From contig NZ_CP010523.2 in the NCBI RefSeq assembly GCF_000828055.2, positions 1,922,001-1,986,000 of the forward strand: a stretch of 64,000 nucleotides of DNA. The letters run 5' to 3'. Of the stretch, positions 1 through 10,386 are shown piece by piece. Both the position numbers and the translations under genes were made by a program. Every line of letters starts with the position of its first letter. Position 1 is the stretch's first letter. The stretch is from Klebsiella variicola. Lineage in GTDB: Bacteria > Pseudomonadota > Gammaproteobacteria > Enterobacterales > Enterobacteriaceae. Below the pieces are notes generated by a model that saw only the letters and a list, made by a program, of their open reading frames with translations, was not told the DNA's origin and did no database searches.

Positions 1-112
1 CTGAAAAAGCACGTTCGTCTCTGGAAGAGATCGCGGTATTCATGTTGTCACTGCCATCAAGAATGTGAGCCTGAGCAAAGCGGCAGGAGAAGTTCCGCCA
101 GCCAGTAGGGTA
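1..112. other. Unassigned left edge
   Basis: No gene could be assigned. On the plus strand every frame stops within the first 110 bases. On the minus strand a reading frame starting with ATG at about 43 stays open to the window edge, but it has no visible ribosome binding site. In E. coli the small azuC/yecR genes lie on this side of yecJ, and I could not match the sequence to either. Whatever is transcribed here probably ends at the hairpin that follows. Confidence 0.3.
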
Positions 113-146
113 GATAAAAAAACCTGCGACGGCAGGTTTTTTTATC
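113..146. terminator. Bidirectional intrinsic terminator
   Basis: A perfect 15-bp inverted repeat (GATAAAAAAACCTGC / GCAGGTTTTTTTATC) surrounds a GACG loop. The A-tract on one side and T-tract on the other make it usable from either strand. It separates the left edge from the yecJ promoter region. Confidence 0.85.
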
Positions 147-193
147 TGTGAAAATTTAGGGTACTATTACGCTCCTGAAAAAAGGAGTAATTA

Positions 194-445
194 ATGTCTC
201 AACATCTTACCGAACACGATGAGCTGGTTTCCGATGTGGTTGCTTGCCAGCTGGTTATCAAACAGATCCTCGATGTCATTGACGTCATTGCGCCCGTGGA
301 AGTGCGTGAAAAAATGACTACTCAGCTGAAAGCTATCGACTTCGCCAGCCATCCGGCCTCTGCCGATCCGGTGACCCTTCGCGCGGTGCAAAAAGCGATC
401 GCATTGATTGAGCTGAAGTTTACCCCGCAGGAAGAGACGCATTAA
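194..445 (+). CDS. yecJ: YecJ, DUF2766 family protein
   Basis: Small 83-residue protein that I recognise as YecJ (DUF2766) from near identity with the E. coli protein, for example [13 protein letters not shown] in the first third and [10 protein letters not shown] near the end. No biochemical role is established for the family. There is no signal peptide or membrane segment, and the sequence looks helical and soluble. The start is well supported by AAAGGAG seven bases upstream. In E. coli yecJ sits directly beside ftnB; here a sugar transporter gene separates them, so that gene is an insertion relative to E. coli. The gene is closed by a hairpin shared with the converging transporter gene. 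Confidence 0.9.
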   Translation: MSQHLTEHDELVSDVVACQLVIKQILDVIDVIAPVEVREKMTTQLKAIDFASHPASADPVTLRAVQKAIALIELKFTPQEETH

Positions 446-450
446 TAACA

Positions 451-482
451 GGCCTCGCCGTTTACCGGCGGGGCCTTCTTCT
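451..482. terminator. Terminator between converging yecJ and togT-like gene
   Basis: Ten-base stem GGCCTCGCCG / CGGCGGGGCC (one G-U pair on the plus-strand RNA) with loop TTTAC, then TTCTTCTTT. It lies three to six bases after the yecJ stop and directly abuts the stop of the converging transporter gene. Confidence 0.8.
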
Positions 483-2045
483 TTAATGGGAAACGACGGT
501 CTGCGCAGGCGCAGGGGCAGCATCTTTGAACAATTTGCTGTTGCCCCAACACTCTTCGTAGCGATGACCGACCAGATCCTCCACGATAACTCGTACATCC
601 GGCGCGATATCGCTGATTTTTCCGCCCGCTTTGATCCGCGCGACTTCCTGCAGCACCACCAGATGAGCTTTACGATCCAGCTTCATCTGCTTGCTGAAGA
701 CGATGGCGGCCAACGCTAACGCGATCACCCCGACGCAGAATACCACCGCGATAGCGGTCACCGCGCTTTCCGGTTGGCTGTGCGCTTTTGACTGGAAACC
801 GTAGAAGCTCAGGATCGCCCCCATCGAGAACACCACAATCGAGCGCAGAATTTTCCCTGAGAAGGTCATGGCGCCGGCATAGATCCCTTCCCGACGGCGT
901 CCGGTGTAGATCTCATCGACATCGGCCAGGAAGGTGTAAACGGTCCAGGGAATGTAGTAAACCCCGCCGGTACCCAGGCCGAACAGTACGGTAATGCCGA
1001 ACATCAGCACCGTCGCCAGGCCTGACGGCAGATGGAAGAACCACAGCGAGGTATACAGCAGGACCGCGAAAATCACGATCCCCAGCGCCAGAATATAGGG
1101 TTTACTGAAGCCTTTTTTTACGCACAGGCCGATAAACAGCGCTGTAGAGATCAGTTGCAGAATCGAGTTCAGGCTATTCAGTCCGGCGACCATCGCCGGG
1201 TCGTGCTGAAGAACGAATATCACGAAATAGGTAAAGATGGAGGCAAACAGCCATTCAGCGCCAAACCCGCACAGGTACATACCAAGATGTTTGCGGAATA
1301 CGCGCAGATAAAAGGTGGAACGCATGTCTTTTGCCAGCGACAGCAGGGTGCTCAGCAGCCCTTTCCTGGCGCTGGTTTCTATCTCTTCCTCGCGCTTTCG
1401 TTCCCAGCTGCAAAGCCACAGGCAGGAAATCGCGACGATGAGGATAACGCCGTAGGTCAGACCGGTGAGGAAGAAAGGGGTGGCAGAATCTTTGCCATAC
1501 AGCAGAATGAACTGTCCGGGAATAAACGCCGCAAGGAAGTTGGCTAGCTTGCCGAAAATGGCTTTATAGCCGGTCAGTTTTGAGCGCAGCGAGAAATCAT
1601 CGGTCATCTCTGTCGCCAGCGTTTCATAAGGTACCATGATAGAGGTGTAGATGATCTCAAACACCACATAGGTGCAGAGGTAGTACCAGAAACTCAGGCC
1701 TTCCACCCACAGCAGCGGGTAGAACATCATCAAGGGGATGCCGATCAGCAGAAAGAAACGCCGGCGGCCAAAGCGCTTGCCTAAGCGCGTTTTGCCAAAG
1801 TTATCGGTGAGATAGCCCATCAGCGGGTTGCTGATAGCATCGATGATGCTGGCGACGGAGAAGATAAATGAGGCCTCGATCAGCGTCAGGCCGCAAAAAG
1901 TCGTATAAAAATAGAGCAGCCAGGCGCCGCTTATCGCCAGCGCGCCACTCCCCAACAGATTACCACCGCCGTAAGCTAACTGATGGCGTAACAAGATCGG
2001 TCTTCCCTGCAGCCCTTCAGGGGCTGAAGCCGTGTATCTAGCCAT
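483..2045 (-). CDS. togT: GPH-family sugar:cation symporter, TogT-like (oligogalacturonide uptake)
   Basis: A 520-residue inner-membrane carrier with about 12 hydrophobic segments, of the glycoside-pentoside-hexuronide:cation symporter family. Typical family blocks are DAISNPLMGYLTDN in the loop after the second helix and RFGRRRFFLL just after it. It resembles the oligogalacturonide transporter TogT and the neighbouring paralogue at 10387-11970. The start was moved 12 codons inward from the longest frame, to the ATG at 2045, because GAGG lies about ten bases before it. A CRP-like and a KdgR-like site lie upstream, supporting a role in uptake of pectin breakdown products. The substrate is inferred from family and operator, and other uronide or glycoside substrates remain possible. 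Confidence 0.75.
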   Translation of the reverse strand: MARYTASAPEGLQGRPILLRHQLAYGGGNLLGSGALAISGAWLLYFYTTFCGLTLIEASFIFSVASIIDAISNPLMGYLTDNFGKTRLGKRFGRRRFFLLIGIPLMMFYPLLWVEGLSFWYYLCTYVVFEIIYTSIMVPYETLATEMTDDFSLRSKLTGYKAIFGKLANFLAAFIPGQFILLYGKDSATPFFLTGLTYGVILIVAISCLWLCSWERKREEEIETSARKGLLSTLLSLAKDMRSTFYLRVFRKHLGMYLCGFGAEWLFASIFTYFVIFVLQHDPAMVAGLNSLNSILQLISTALFIGLCVKKGFSKPYILALGIVIFAVLLYTSLWFFHLPSGLATVLMFGITVLFGLGTGGVYYIPWTVYTFLADVDEIYTGRRREGIYAGAMTFSGKILRSIVVFSMGAILSFYGFQSKAHSQPESAVTAIAVVFCVGVIALALAAIVFSKQMKLDRKAHLVVLQEVARIKAGGKISDIAPDVRVIVEDLVGHRYEECWGNSKLFKDAAPAPAQTVVSH

Positions 2046-2071
2046 AAAAAATAAACCTCGTGTTTTATATT

Positions 2072-2090
2072 TTTGAAACACTGTTTTTAT
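2072..2090 (-). promoter_or_regulatory. KdgR-like operator of the togT-like gene
   Basis: TTTGAAACACTGTTTTTAT matches the KdgR consensus AATGAAACATTGTTTCATT at 13 of 19 positions, with both half-site cores (TGAAA and GTTT) intact. It ends 26 bp upstream of the start codon, where a repressor would block initiation. KdgR is the known repressor of pectin catabolism in enterobacteria. The assignment is by eye. Confidence 0.6.
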
Positions 2091-2113
2091 ATTTCTTTGT
2101 GGCTTGATAAAAA

Positions 2114-2127
2114 GTGACCGCGCTCAC
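2114..2127. promoter_or_regulatory. CRP-like site
   Basis: GTGACCGCGCTCAC is a perfect GTGA-N6-TCAC dyad, the core of the CRP-cAMP consensus. It is centred about 75 bp upstream of the togT-like start codon, so activation of that gene during carbon limitation is plausible. Confidence 0.6.
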
Positions 2128-2288
2128 TAATCCCTGAGAAGGGGTAACGGTGACGAGGGAATGCGATCGCGTTAAAACTTTTTTATTCTATTGGGGAATA
2201 AATGAGGTGGAAAAATTGACATAACTGATTTAAAGCGAGAGACGGGGCAGCGTGGGCACGCTCCCCCTGACAGAGCGAAAATGGCTGA

Positions 2289-2798
2289 CTAATGCGGCTT
2301 CCGTGGTTCTCCGACCAATGCCATCAGACGCCGATCGGTCTGCTCCATTCCGAGACCAGCTTTATCGGCATTGCGGATTTCCTCAAGCACGCTTTGCAAC
2401 AGCAGACCATCCTGTTGCTGCTCTTCCGCCAGCAGCGTCAGAAATCGCCAGGTGTTGTCGTCGCTTTGTGCCCTGGCTTCTTCGGCAAGACCGCTCAGCA
2501 TACTGCTTCGCTGTTGGTAATCGTTCAGGGTTTGGGTAAACAGATCTTCCAGCGAGGTGCATTCGGGATTACAGGCGCGGTCGGGATTCACTATCGGCCA
2601 GCTGCCGGCTTTTTTCAGATAGTCAAATACGCGCATGGTGAGGGTAATGCTGCTTTGCGCGCGGGTGCGCAAAAATGTCGCGGCGCCGTCGAAGCGATGC
2701 CGGGCACACCACTCGCTTAAGTTCAGGTAAACGTTAGAGGCGTGAAACTCAAGATTCATCTGGGTGTTTAGCTTTTGTGCCATTCCTGGAACTGCCAT
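2289..2798 (-). CDS. ftnB: Ferritin-like protein FtnB
   Basis: A 169-residue non-heme ferritin paralogue, cytosolic, of E. coli FtnB length. Helix A keeps Glu17 (MNLEFHASN). Where FtnA has HAQEEMTHMQR at the ferroxidase centre, this protein has RAQSSITLTMR, so both metal-binding glutamates and the histidine are replaced. The same loss is known in E. coli FtnB, so the family is unlikely to oxidise iron in the classical way; roles in Fe-S repair and oxidative stress have been proposed. The start has AAGGA about nine bases upstream. The gene is divergent from araF across a long intergenic region. Confidence 0.9.
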   Translation of the reverse strand: MAVPGMAQKLNTQMNLEFHASNVYLNLSEWCARHRFDGAATFLRTRAQSSITLTMRVFDYLKKAGSWPIVNPDRACNPECTSLEDLFTQTLNDYQQRSSMLSGLAEEARAQSDDNTWRFLTLLAEEQQQDGLLLQSVLEEIRNADKAGLGMEQTDRRLMALVGEPRKPH

Positions 2799-3687
2799 AA
2801 AAAAATATCCTTATTAACCGGGAAGGGGTTACTGATGCGTGTCGACAGATCCTGCGGATAACCACAAGATAAAATAGTGACACGCGGCACTGTTGCAGAA
2901 TAATAAAACTCTACACATTCCGTATGAGTCGGGTATTTTTTCCATTTGCCGACGATTTAAGAATACTCGCTCAACGGAATTAAGAAAACTCTCAATCGCG
3001 GTAATTTACGTTTTGTTACACCATTATTTTTAGAGGGTATCTGGACTGAAATCATGTGCCGTTGGCCGGGGCTTGCTGGCATCGCGTTAGTGATAAGTTA
3101 TAGGTATTTGACTACGAAATTTGTCGTAGAACAGAGCGGAATAAGTTATTTCAAGCGTAATGTTTCTGGCTAATGATCATTATTTTTATTTTTTGTTGCA
3201 GGCTTTTATTTGAAGCGGAATATTTTTTCAATTCGGTATTAATTACGGAAAAGATCCGTTTTTTCGCGATATTAAGCGGTCCCGGTCGCCCGGCGATACG
3301 GGGCTGTTGTCACTTAAGAGGCACAGAGGCGAACGCCCTTTACGAGGCCGGCAATCGCCGGGGATAACAGCGCTGTAACCCTCTGTTAAACATCCTCTGA
3401 CATCACAAGGATAAGTCTGCTGGTGGTATAGATGATCCTGCTATAGCCCGGTAAAATTGTATGACAATTGTGTCATTTTTTATGTCATTTTTTGCTAAAT
3501 GTATGCACGCAATTACTGTAATTCCGCGATGTGATAATGCTCTCGTATGGAGAAATAATTTCCGGGTATTACTACTCTAACAACGGCAGTGGGGAATGCG
3601 ATTTTTCTAATGCCTTGTTTTGATGCCGATAAAATTGTTAATTCCGATTTTTCCCTACATGAAAGCGAATTAAAGCTGGAGTTTACC
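2799..3687. other. Long ftnB-araF intergenic region
   Basis: About 890 bases without a convincing gene. It is AT-rich with a perfect 6-bp dyad CTACGA-AATTTG-TCGTAG at 3112-3129 of unknown use. The right half carries AraC-like half-sites (3427-3443, 3481-3497 and a partial one at 3547) expected for the arabinose-inducible araF promoter. A 64-codon frame at 3173-3367 lacks a ribosome binding site and resembles nothing. Confidence 0.6.
3427..3497. promoter_or_regulatory. Two AraC-like half-sites upstream of araFGH
   Basis: The AraC half-site consensus is TAGC-N7-TCCATA. On the minus strand TAGC-N7-TCTATA lies at 3427-3443 (one mismatch) and TAGC-N7-GACATA at 3481-3497 (two mismatches). Their spacing of 54 bp is about five helical turns, so both face the same side of the DNA. 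A partial TATGGA occurs at 3547-3552. AraC activation of araFGH is established in E. coli; these exact sites are my inference. Confidence 0.4.
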
Positions 3688-4668
3688 ATGCACAAATTTA
3701 CTAAAGCGCTGGCGGCCATTGGTCTCGCTGCGGTTATGTCACAATCAGCTATGGCGGAAAATTTGAAACTGGGTTTTCTGGTGAAGCAGCCGGAAGAGCC
3801 ATGGTTCCAGACTGAGTGGAAATTTGCTGATAAAGCAGGAAAAGATTTAGGGTTTGACGTCATTAAAATTGCGGTTCCGGATGGTGAGAAAACCCTCAAC
3901 GCAATCGACAGCCTGGCAGCCAGCGGCGCGAAGGGCTTTGTCATCTGTACCCCCGATCCCAAGCTCGGGTCGGCGATTGTCGCCAAAGCGCGCGGCTATG
4001 ACATGAAGGTCATTACCGTCGATGACCAGTTCGTCAATGCGAAAGGCAAACCGATGGAGAGCGTACCGCTGGTGATGATGGCGGCCAGCGAAATCGGCGC
4101 CCGCCAGGGGCAGGAACTCTATAAAGAGATGCAAAAACGCGGCTGGGATGTTAAAGACACCGCGGTGATGGCTATCACCGCCGATGAGCTGGACACCGCC
4201 CGTCGTCGCACCACCGGCTCCATCGATGCCCTGAAGGCAGCCGGCTTCCCGGACGCGCAAATCTACCGCGTGCCGACAAAATCTAACGATATCCCGGGGG
4301 CGTTTGACGCCGGTAACTCCATGCTGGTCCAGCACCCGCAGGTGAAACACTGGCTGATCGTGGGGATGAACGACAACACCGTGCTCGGCGGCGTGCGTGC
4401 CACTGAAGGCCAGGGCTTTAAAGCACCGGATGTGATTGGCATCGGCATCAACGGTGTGGATGCGGTCAACGAACTGTCGAAGGCGCAACCGACCGGCTTC
4501 TATGGTTCCCTGCTGCCAAGCCCGGATATTCATGGCTATAAAACCAGCGAAATGCTCTACAACTGGGTCACTAAGGGCGTTGAGCCGCCGAAGTTCACGG
4601 CGGTGACCGATGTGGTGCTGATTACCCGCGATAACTTCAAAGAAGAGCTGGCGAAAAAAGGGCTGTAA
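3688..4668 (+). CDS. araF: L-arabinose ABC transporter, periplasmic binding protein
   Basis: Periplasmic L-arabinose receptor that delivers sugar to AraGH. It has 326 residues with a clear Sec signal peptide (MHKFTKALAAIGL, cleavage after SAMA, mature ENLKLGFLVKQPEEPW). The mature part is the two-domain sugar-binding fold of the periplasmic binding protein/LacI type, full length for the family. A frame open from 3589 would bury the signal peptide, so the start at 3688 was chosen, with GGAG seven bases upstream. It is the first gene of araFGH, followed by a strong GC hairpin that probably keeps araF mRNA more abundant than araGH. Confidence 0.97.
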   Translation: MHKFTKALAAIGLAAVMSQSAMAENLKLGFLVKQPEEPWFQTEWKFADKAGKDLGFDVIKIAVPDGEKTLNAIDSLAASGAKGFVICTPDPKLGSAIVAKARGYDMKVITVDDQFVNAKGKPMESVPLVMMAASEIGARQGQELYKEMQKRGWDVKDTAVMAITADELDTARRRTTGSIDALKAAGFPDAQIYRVPTKSNDIPGAFDAGNSMLVQHPQVKHWLIVGMNDNTVLGGVRATEGQGFKAPDVIGIGINGVDAVNELSKAQPTGFYGSLLPSPDIHGYKTSEMLYNWVTKGVEPPKFTAVTDVVLITRDNFKEELAKKGL

Positions 4669-4684
4669 CAGCCCGGTTGAACTG

Positions 4685-4704
4685 GCCCCCGCCGCGGCGG
4701 GGGC
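4685..4704 (+). other. araF-araG intercistronic hairpin
   Basis: Perfect 9-bp stem GCCCCCGCC / GGCGGGGGC with only GC between the arms, and no T-tract after it. It lies 16 bases past the araF stop and 24 bases before araG. Such a stem is expected to block 3' exonucleases or partly attenuate transcription, giving excess binding protein over transporter. Confidence 0.75.
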
Positions 4705-4728
4705 TGAGTGCTGAAGAGCGGAGTCGTT

Positions 4729-6243
4729 ATGCAACAGTCTACCCCTTATCTCTCATTTCGCGGCATCACCATGACGTTCCCTGGCGTAAAGGCTTTGTCC
4801 GATATCAGTTTTGACTGCTACCCCGGACAGATCCACGCGCTGATGGGTGAAAATGGCGCAGGCAAATCGACGCTGCTGAAAATTCTCAGCGGCAACTATA
4901 TTCCGACCGCTGGCCACCTGCAGATCGGCGGCCAGCAGATGGCGTTCAGCAATACCATGGAGGCGCTGAACGCCGGCGTGGCGATTATCTACCAGGAGCT
5001 GCATCTGATCCCGGAGATGACCGTCGCCGAAAATATCTATCTTGGCCAGCTACCGCACAGAGGCGGTATCGTCAACCGATCGTTGCTCAACTATGAGGCC
5101 CGCCTGCAGCTGGAACATCTGGGGCTGGATATCGATCCGGAGACGCCGCTGAAGTATCTCTCTATAGGCCAGTGGCAGATGGTGGAGATTGCCAAAGCGC
5201 TGGCGCGCAATGCCAAGATCATCGCTTTCGATGAACCGACCAGTTCGCTCTCCGCCCGCGAGATAGACAATCTGTTTCGCGTTATCCGCGAACTGCGGGA
5301 GGAGGGGCGAGTCATCATCTATGTTTCGCACCGGATGGAAGAAATTTTTGCCCTCAGCGATGCCATCACCGTCTTTAAGGATGGCCGCTATGTCTGCACT
5401 TTTGACGATATGCCGAGCGTCAGTCATGACGCCCTGGTTCAGGCGATGGTGGGGCGCAATCTGGGCGATATATACGGCTGGAAACCTCGCCCCTATGGCG
5501 AAGAGCGGCTGCGTCTGGAGGAGGTCAAAGCACCGGGCGTGCGTACGCCGGTCAGCCTCTCGGTACGCAGTGGCGAAATCGTCGGCCTGTTCGGGCTGGT
5601 GGGCGCCGGGCGCAGCGAACTGATGAAAGGCTTATTTGGCGGCACCCGGATCACCGGCGGTCAGGTGTATATCGATGGCCAGCCCGTCGACATTCGTAAA
5701 CCGGCCCAGGCCATCCAGGCCGGGATGATGCTGTGCCCGGAAGATCGCAAAGCAGAGGGGATTATTCCGGTTCACTCCGTACGCGACAATATCAATATCA
5801 GCGCCCGGCGCAAGCATATTCACGCTGGCTGCCTGATCAACAACGCCTGGGAGGCAGACAATGCCGATCAGCATATCCAGTCGCTGAACATTAAAACGCC
5901 TGGCCCGGAACAGCTGATCATGAACCTGTCGGGCGGCAACCAGCAGAAAGCGATCCTTGGCCGCTGGCTGTCGGAAGAGATGAAGGTGATCCTGCTCGAT
6001 GAGCCCACCCGCGGCATCGACGTCGGCGCCAAACATGAAATTTACAACGTGATATATGGCCTCGCCGCCTCAGGTGTTGCCGTGGTGTTTGCCTCCAGCG
6101 ACCTGCCGGAAGTGCTGGGCGTCGCTGACCGCATCGTGGTGATGCGCGAGGGGCAAATCGCCGGCGAACTGCTGCATGAAGAAGCCAATGAACAGCAGGC
6201 GTTAAGCCTTGCGATGCCAAAAGTGAGTCAGGCTGTCGCCTGA
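4729..6243 (+). CDS. araG: L-arabinose ABC transporter, ATP-binding protein
   Basis: A 504-residue duplicated ATPase that powers arabinose import on the cytoplasmic side of AraH, same length as in E. coli. The first nucleotide-binding domain has Walker [10 protein letters not shown] at residues 40-48 and signature [15 protein letters not shown]. The second has the degenerate P-loop GLVGAGRSE usual for this subfamily and signature [15 protein letters not shown]. The start at 4729 is preferred over an upstream in-frame TTG or CTG because of GGAG and homology. It lies 60 bases after araF and 11 bases before araH. Confidence 0.97.
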   Translation: MQQSTPYLSFRGITMTFPGVKALSDISFDCYPGQIHALMGENGAGKSTLLKILSGNYIPTAGHLQIGGQQMAFSNTMEALNAGVAIIYQELHLIPEMTVAENIYLGQLPHRGGIVNRSLLNYEARLQLEHLGLDIDPETPLKYLSIGQWQMVEIAKALARNAKIIAFDEPTSSLSAREIDNLFRVIRELREEGRVIIYVSHRMEEIFALSDAITVFKDGRYVCTFDDMPSVSHDALVQAMVGRNLGDIYGWKPRPYGEERLRLEEVKAPGVRTPVSLSVRSGEIVGLFGLVGAGRSELMKGLFGGTRITGGQVYIDGQPVDIRKPAQAIQAGMMLCPEDRKAEGIIPVHSVRDNINISARRKHIHAGCLINNAWEADNADQHIQSLNIKTPGPEQLIMNLSGGNQQKAILGRWLSEEMKVILLDEPTRGIDVGAKHEIYNVIYGLAASGVAVVFASSDLPEVLGVADRIVVMREGQIAGELLHEEANEQQALSLAMPKVSQAVA

Positions 6244-6254
6244 GTAAGGAGTAA

Positions 6255-7238
6255 ATGATGTCATCAGTGACTACGTCCGGCGCTACCCGCTCTGCCTTTA
6301 GCTTTGCCCGCATTTGGGATCAGTTTGGCATGCTGGTGGTGTTTGCTGTGCTGTTTATCGGCTGCGTAATTTTTGTGCCCAACTTTGCCTCATTCGTCAA
6401 TATGAAGGGGCTGGGGCTGGCGATCTCGATGTCCGGAATGGTGGCCTGCGGCATGCTCTTCTGCCTGGCCTCCGGCGATTTTGACCTGTCGGTGGCGTCG
6501 GTTATCGCCTGTGCCGGGGTCACTACCGCGGTGGTGATTAACCTGAGCGAAAGCCTGTGGCTGGGGATTGTCGCCGGCCTGCTGCTGGGCGCGGTCAGTG
6601 GTCTGGTCAACGGCTTTGTCATTGCGCGCCTGAAGATTAACGCCCTGATCACCACCCTCGCGACGATGCAAATCGTCCGGGGCCTGGCCTACATTATCTC
6701 CGACGGGAAAGCGGTGGGGATCGAAGATGAGCGCTTCTTCACTCTCGGCTACGCCAACTGGTTTGGTCTGCCGGCGCCAATCTGGCTGACGGTCGCCTGC
6801 CTGGTGGTTTTCGGATTATTACTAAACAAAACCACCTTTGGCCGTAATACGCTGGCTATTGGCGGCAATGAAGAGGCGGCGCGTCTGGCCGGGGTCCCGG
6901 TGGTGCGCACCAAGATTATTATCTTTGTGCTCTCTGGTCTGGTATCGGCCGCCGCGGGGATCATTCTGGCGTCGCGGATGACCAGCGGCCAGCCGATGAC
7001 CTCGATTGGCTATGAGCTGATTGTTATTTCAGCCTGCGTGCTGGGCGGGGTATCGCTGAAGGGCGGGATCGGCAAGATCTCCTACGTGGTCGCCGGGATC
7101 CTGATCCTCGGGACCGTGGAGAACGCGATGAACCTGCTGAACATCTCGCCTTTCTCACAATACGTCGTGCGCGGTGTGATCCTGCTGGCGGCGGTGATTT
7201 TTGACCGCTACAAACAAAAAGCCAAACGCGCGGCCTGA
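6255..7238 (+). CDS. araH: L-arabinose ABC transporter, permease
   Basis: Inner-membrane channel subunit of the arabinose importer, 327 residues with about ten hydrophobic helices. It is nearly identical to E. coli AraH in stretches such as SMSGMVACGMLFCLASGDF and in the coupling-loop region EEAARLAGVPVVRTK. The start has AAGGAG six to seven bases upstream; ATG at 6255 is followed by a second ATG at 6258, which cannot be excluded. It is the last gene of araFGH, closed by a perfect stem-loop. Confidence 0.97.
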   Translation: MMSSVTTSGATRSAFSFARIWDQFGMLVVFAVLFIGCVIFVPNFASFVNMKGLGLAISMSGMVACGMLFCLASGDFDLSVASVIACAGVTTAVVINLSESLWLGIVAGLLLGAVSGLVNGFVIARLKINALITTLATMQIVRGLAYIISDGKAVGIEDERFFTLGYANWFGLPAPIWLTVACLVVFGLLLNKTTFGRNTLAIGGNEEAARLAGVPVVRTKIIIFVLSGLVSAAAGIILASRMTSGQPMTSIGYELIVISACVLGGVSLKGGIGKISYVVAGILILGTVENAMNLLNISPFSQYVVRGVILLAAVIFDRYKQKAKRAA

Positions 7239-7270
7239 TTTCAGGCATAACTTTTAAGTCTACAGAGTAA

Positions 7271-7301
7271 TTACCGCCAGCGCCCGTTTCGCTGGCGGTA
7301 A
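7271..7301 (+). terminator. Stem-loop after araH
   Basis: Perfect 12-bp stem TTACCGCCAGCG / CGCTGGCGGTAA with a 7-base loop, 33 bases after the araH stop. No T-run follows (CTATCAAAA), so it may act as an RNA 3'-end stabiliser or a weak terminator. Confidence 0.6.
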
Positions 7302-7387
7302 CTATCAAAAATGGCGAGGTTGGTCACACTGTCTATACTTACATGGCTAACATATAATTAACAACCAGCTTCGGCTGGCCATGATAA

Positions 7388-9587
<2,200 letters not shown>

Positions 9588-9592
9588 TTCAG

Positions 9593-9622
9593 GAAAAGGG
9601 CTAACCGGCGTTAGCCCTTTTC
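9593..9622. terminator. Bidirectional terminator, otsA / uspC
   Basis: Perfect 12-bp stem GAAAAGGGCTAA / TTAGCCCTTTTC with a 6-base loop. On the right it contains the uspC stop codon (9611-9613). T- and A-tracts within the arms let it serve both converging genes. Confidence 0.85.
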
Positions 9623-10039
9623 AAGGGAAACCAGCAGAACATCGACGCCGCTACTGCCGACGATATTTTTCGCCGAGCAGGTGGCGCGCGAGAAAAGCGA
9701 GTGGTTGTGATTGCCGCAGATCACCAGATCAACCTTGTGCGACTGGCAAAAGTCTTTGACATGGTGACCCAGTTCGCCGCAGGCGATGGTCATTTTTTCT
9801 ATCGGGTAGTCCGCCTGACGAGCCAGCTCATTGAGAAACTCCCGCGTTTCTTCCTGCATCAGCTCACGCAGATTTTCCATCATCGGTGCGGCGAACTGGT
9901 TATACATTTCCGGATCCGTGGCGAAGGTAATAAAGCTCACTTTCGCGTTAACGGGGCGGGCAATCGACACCGCTTTTTTAATTAATATCTGACTCTCCGG
10001 CGTTGGCGCGACGGCAACCAGCAGATGTGAATAAGGCAT
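9611..10039 (-). CDS. uspC: Universal stress protein C
   Basis: A 142-residue cytosolic UspA-family protein, the length of E. coli UspC. It begins MPYSHLLVAVAPTPES and has the alternating beta-alpha pattern ending in GSSGVDVLLVSLEKG. In E. coli UspC contributes to stress survival and is reported to scaffold the KdpDE system. The start was moved 41 codons in from the longest frame because AAGGAGG lies just before ATG at 10039. In E. coli uspC adjoins flhDC; here the neighbour is a rhamnogalacturonide transporter. Confidence 0.95.
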   Translation of the reverse strand: MPYSHLLVAVAPTPESQILIKKAVSIARPVNAKVSFITFATDPEMYNQFAAPMMENLRELMQEETREFLNELARQADYPIEKMTIACGELGHHVKDFCQSHKVDLVICGNHNHSLFSRATCSAKNIVGSSGVDVLLVSLEKG

Positions 10040-10386
10040 CTGGCCTCCTTGAGATACGCGGAATAACCCTTCTTTCTTTACTCCTGTTTCCCCAGCGGCG
10101 CAAGGGTTGCTCCCGTGATTTGCGACGCTCTTCGCCAGTCCGTGTTTTCCCCACAAGATCACATAAATGAACCTGCCTTTTTATTTAAAAGAAATGCTGT
10201 TTTATAAATGAGTGAAGTAGAGACATCGTCTCTTTGTCATTTTGCCACCGGCAGTTGTTCCGTGGCAAAAACACAAAGGTAACGTCGTTTCACTGCTTTT
10301 AGTGTAGCCAGGTACCCACTCCCTTCCGGTGGCAAATCCGGAACGATTGTCGGCGTTCTTTTAATAAAAGACACAGGATCACGGCG
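10040..10386. other. Divergent uspC / rhiT control region
   Basis: About 350 bases without a gene. Besides the KdgR-like box it holds two inverted repeats: TTTTGCCAC / GTGGCAAAA at 10240-10270 (13-base spacer) and TTCCGG / CCGGAA at 10324-10343 (8-base spacer). The motif TGGCAAA recurs in both, which suggests a second regulator of the transporter gene. I could not name it. Confidence 0.5.
10188..10206 (+). promoter_or_regulatory. KdgR-like operator upstream of rhiTN
   Basis: AAAGAAATGCTGTTTTATA matches AATGAAACATTGTTTCATT at 12 of 19 positions, keeping GAAA and GTTT cores at the right spacing. It lies about 180 bp upstream of the transporter start, so it would overlap the promoter only if the leader is long. 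Support comes from the matching box at the paralogous transporter gene. Confidence 0.45.

Noticed and set aside
3173-3367. 64-codon frame upstream of araF
   Set aside because: No ribosome binding site, composition changes midway from hydrophobic to arginine/glycine rich, no similarity recognised.
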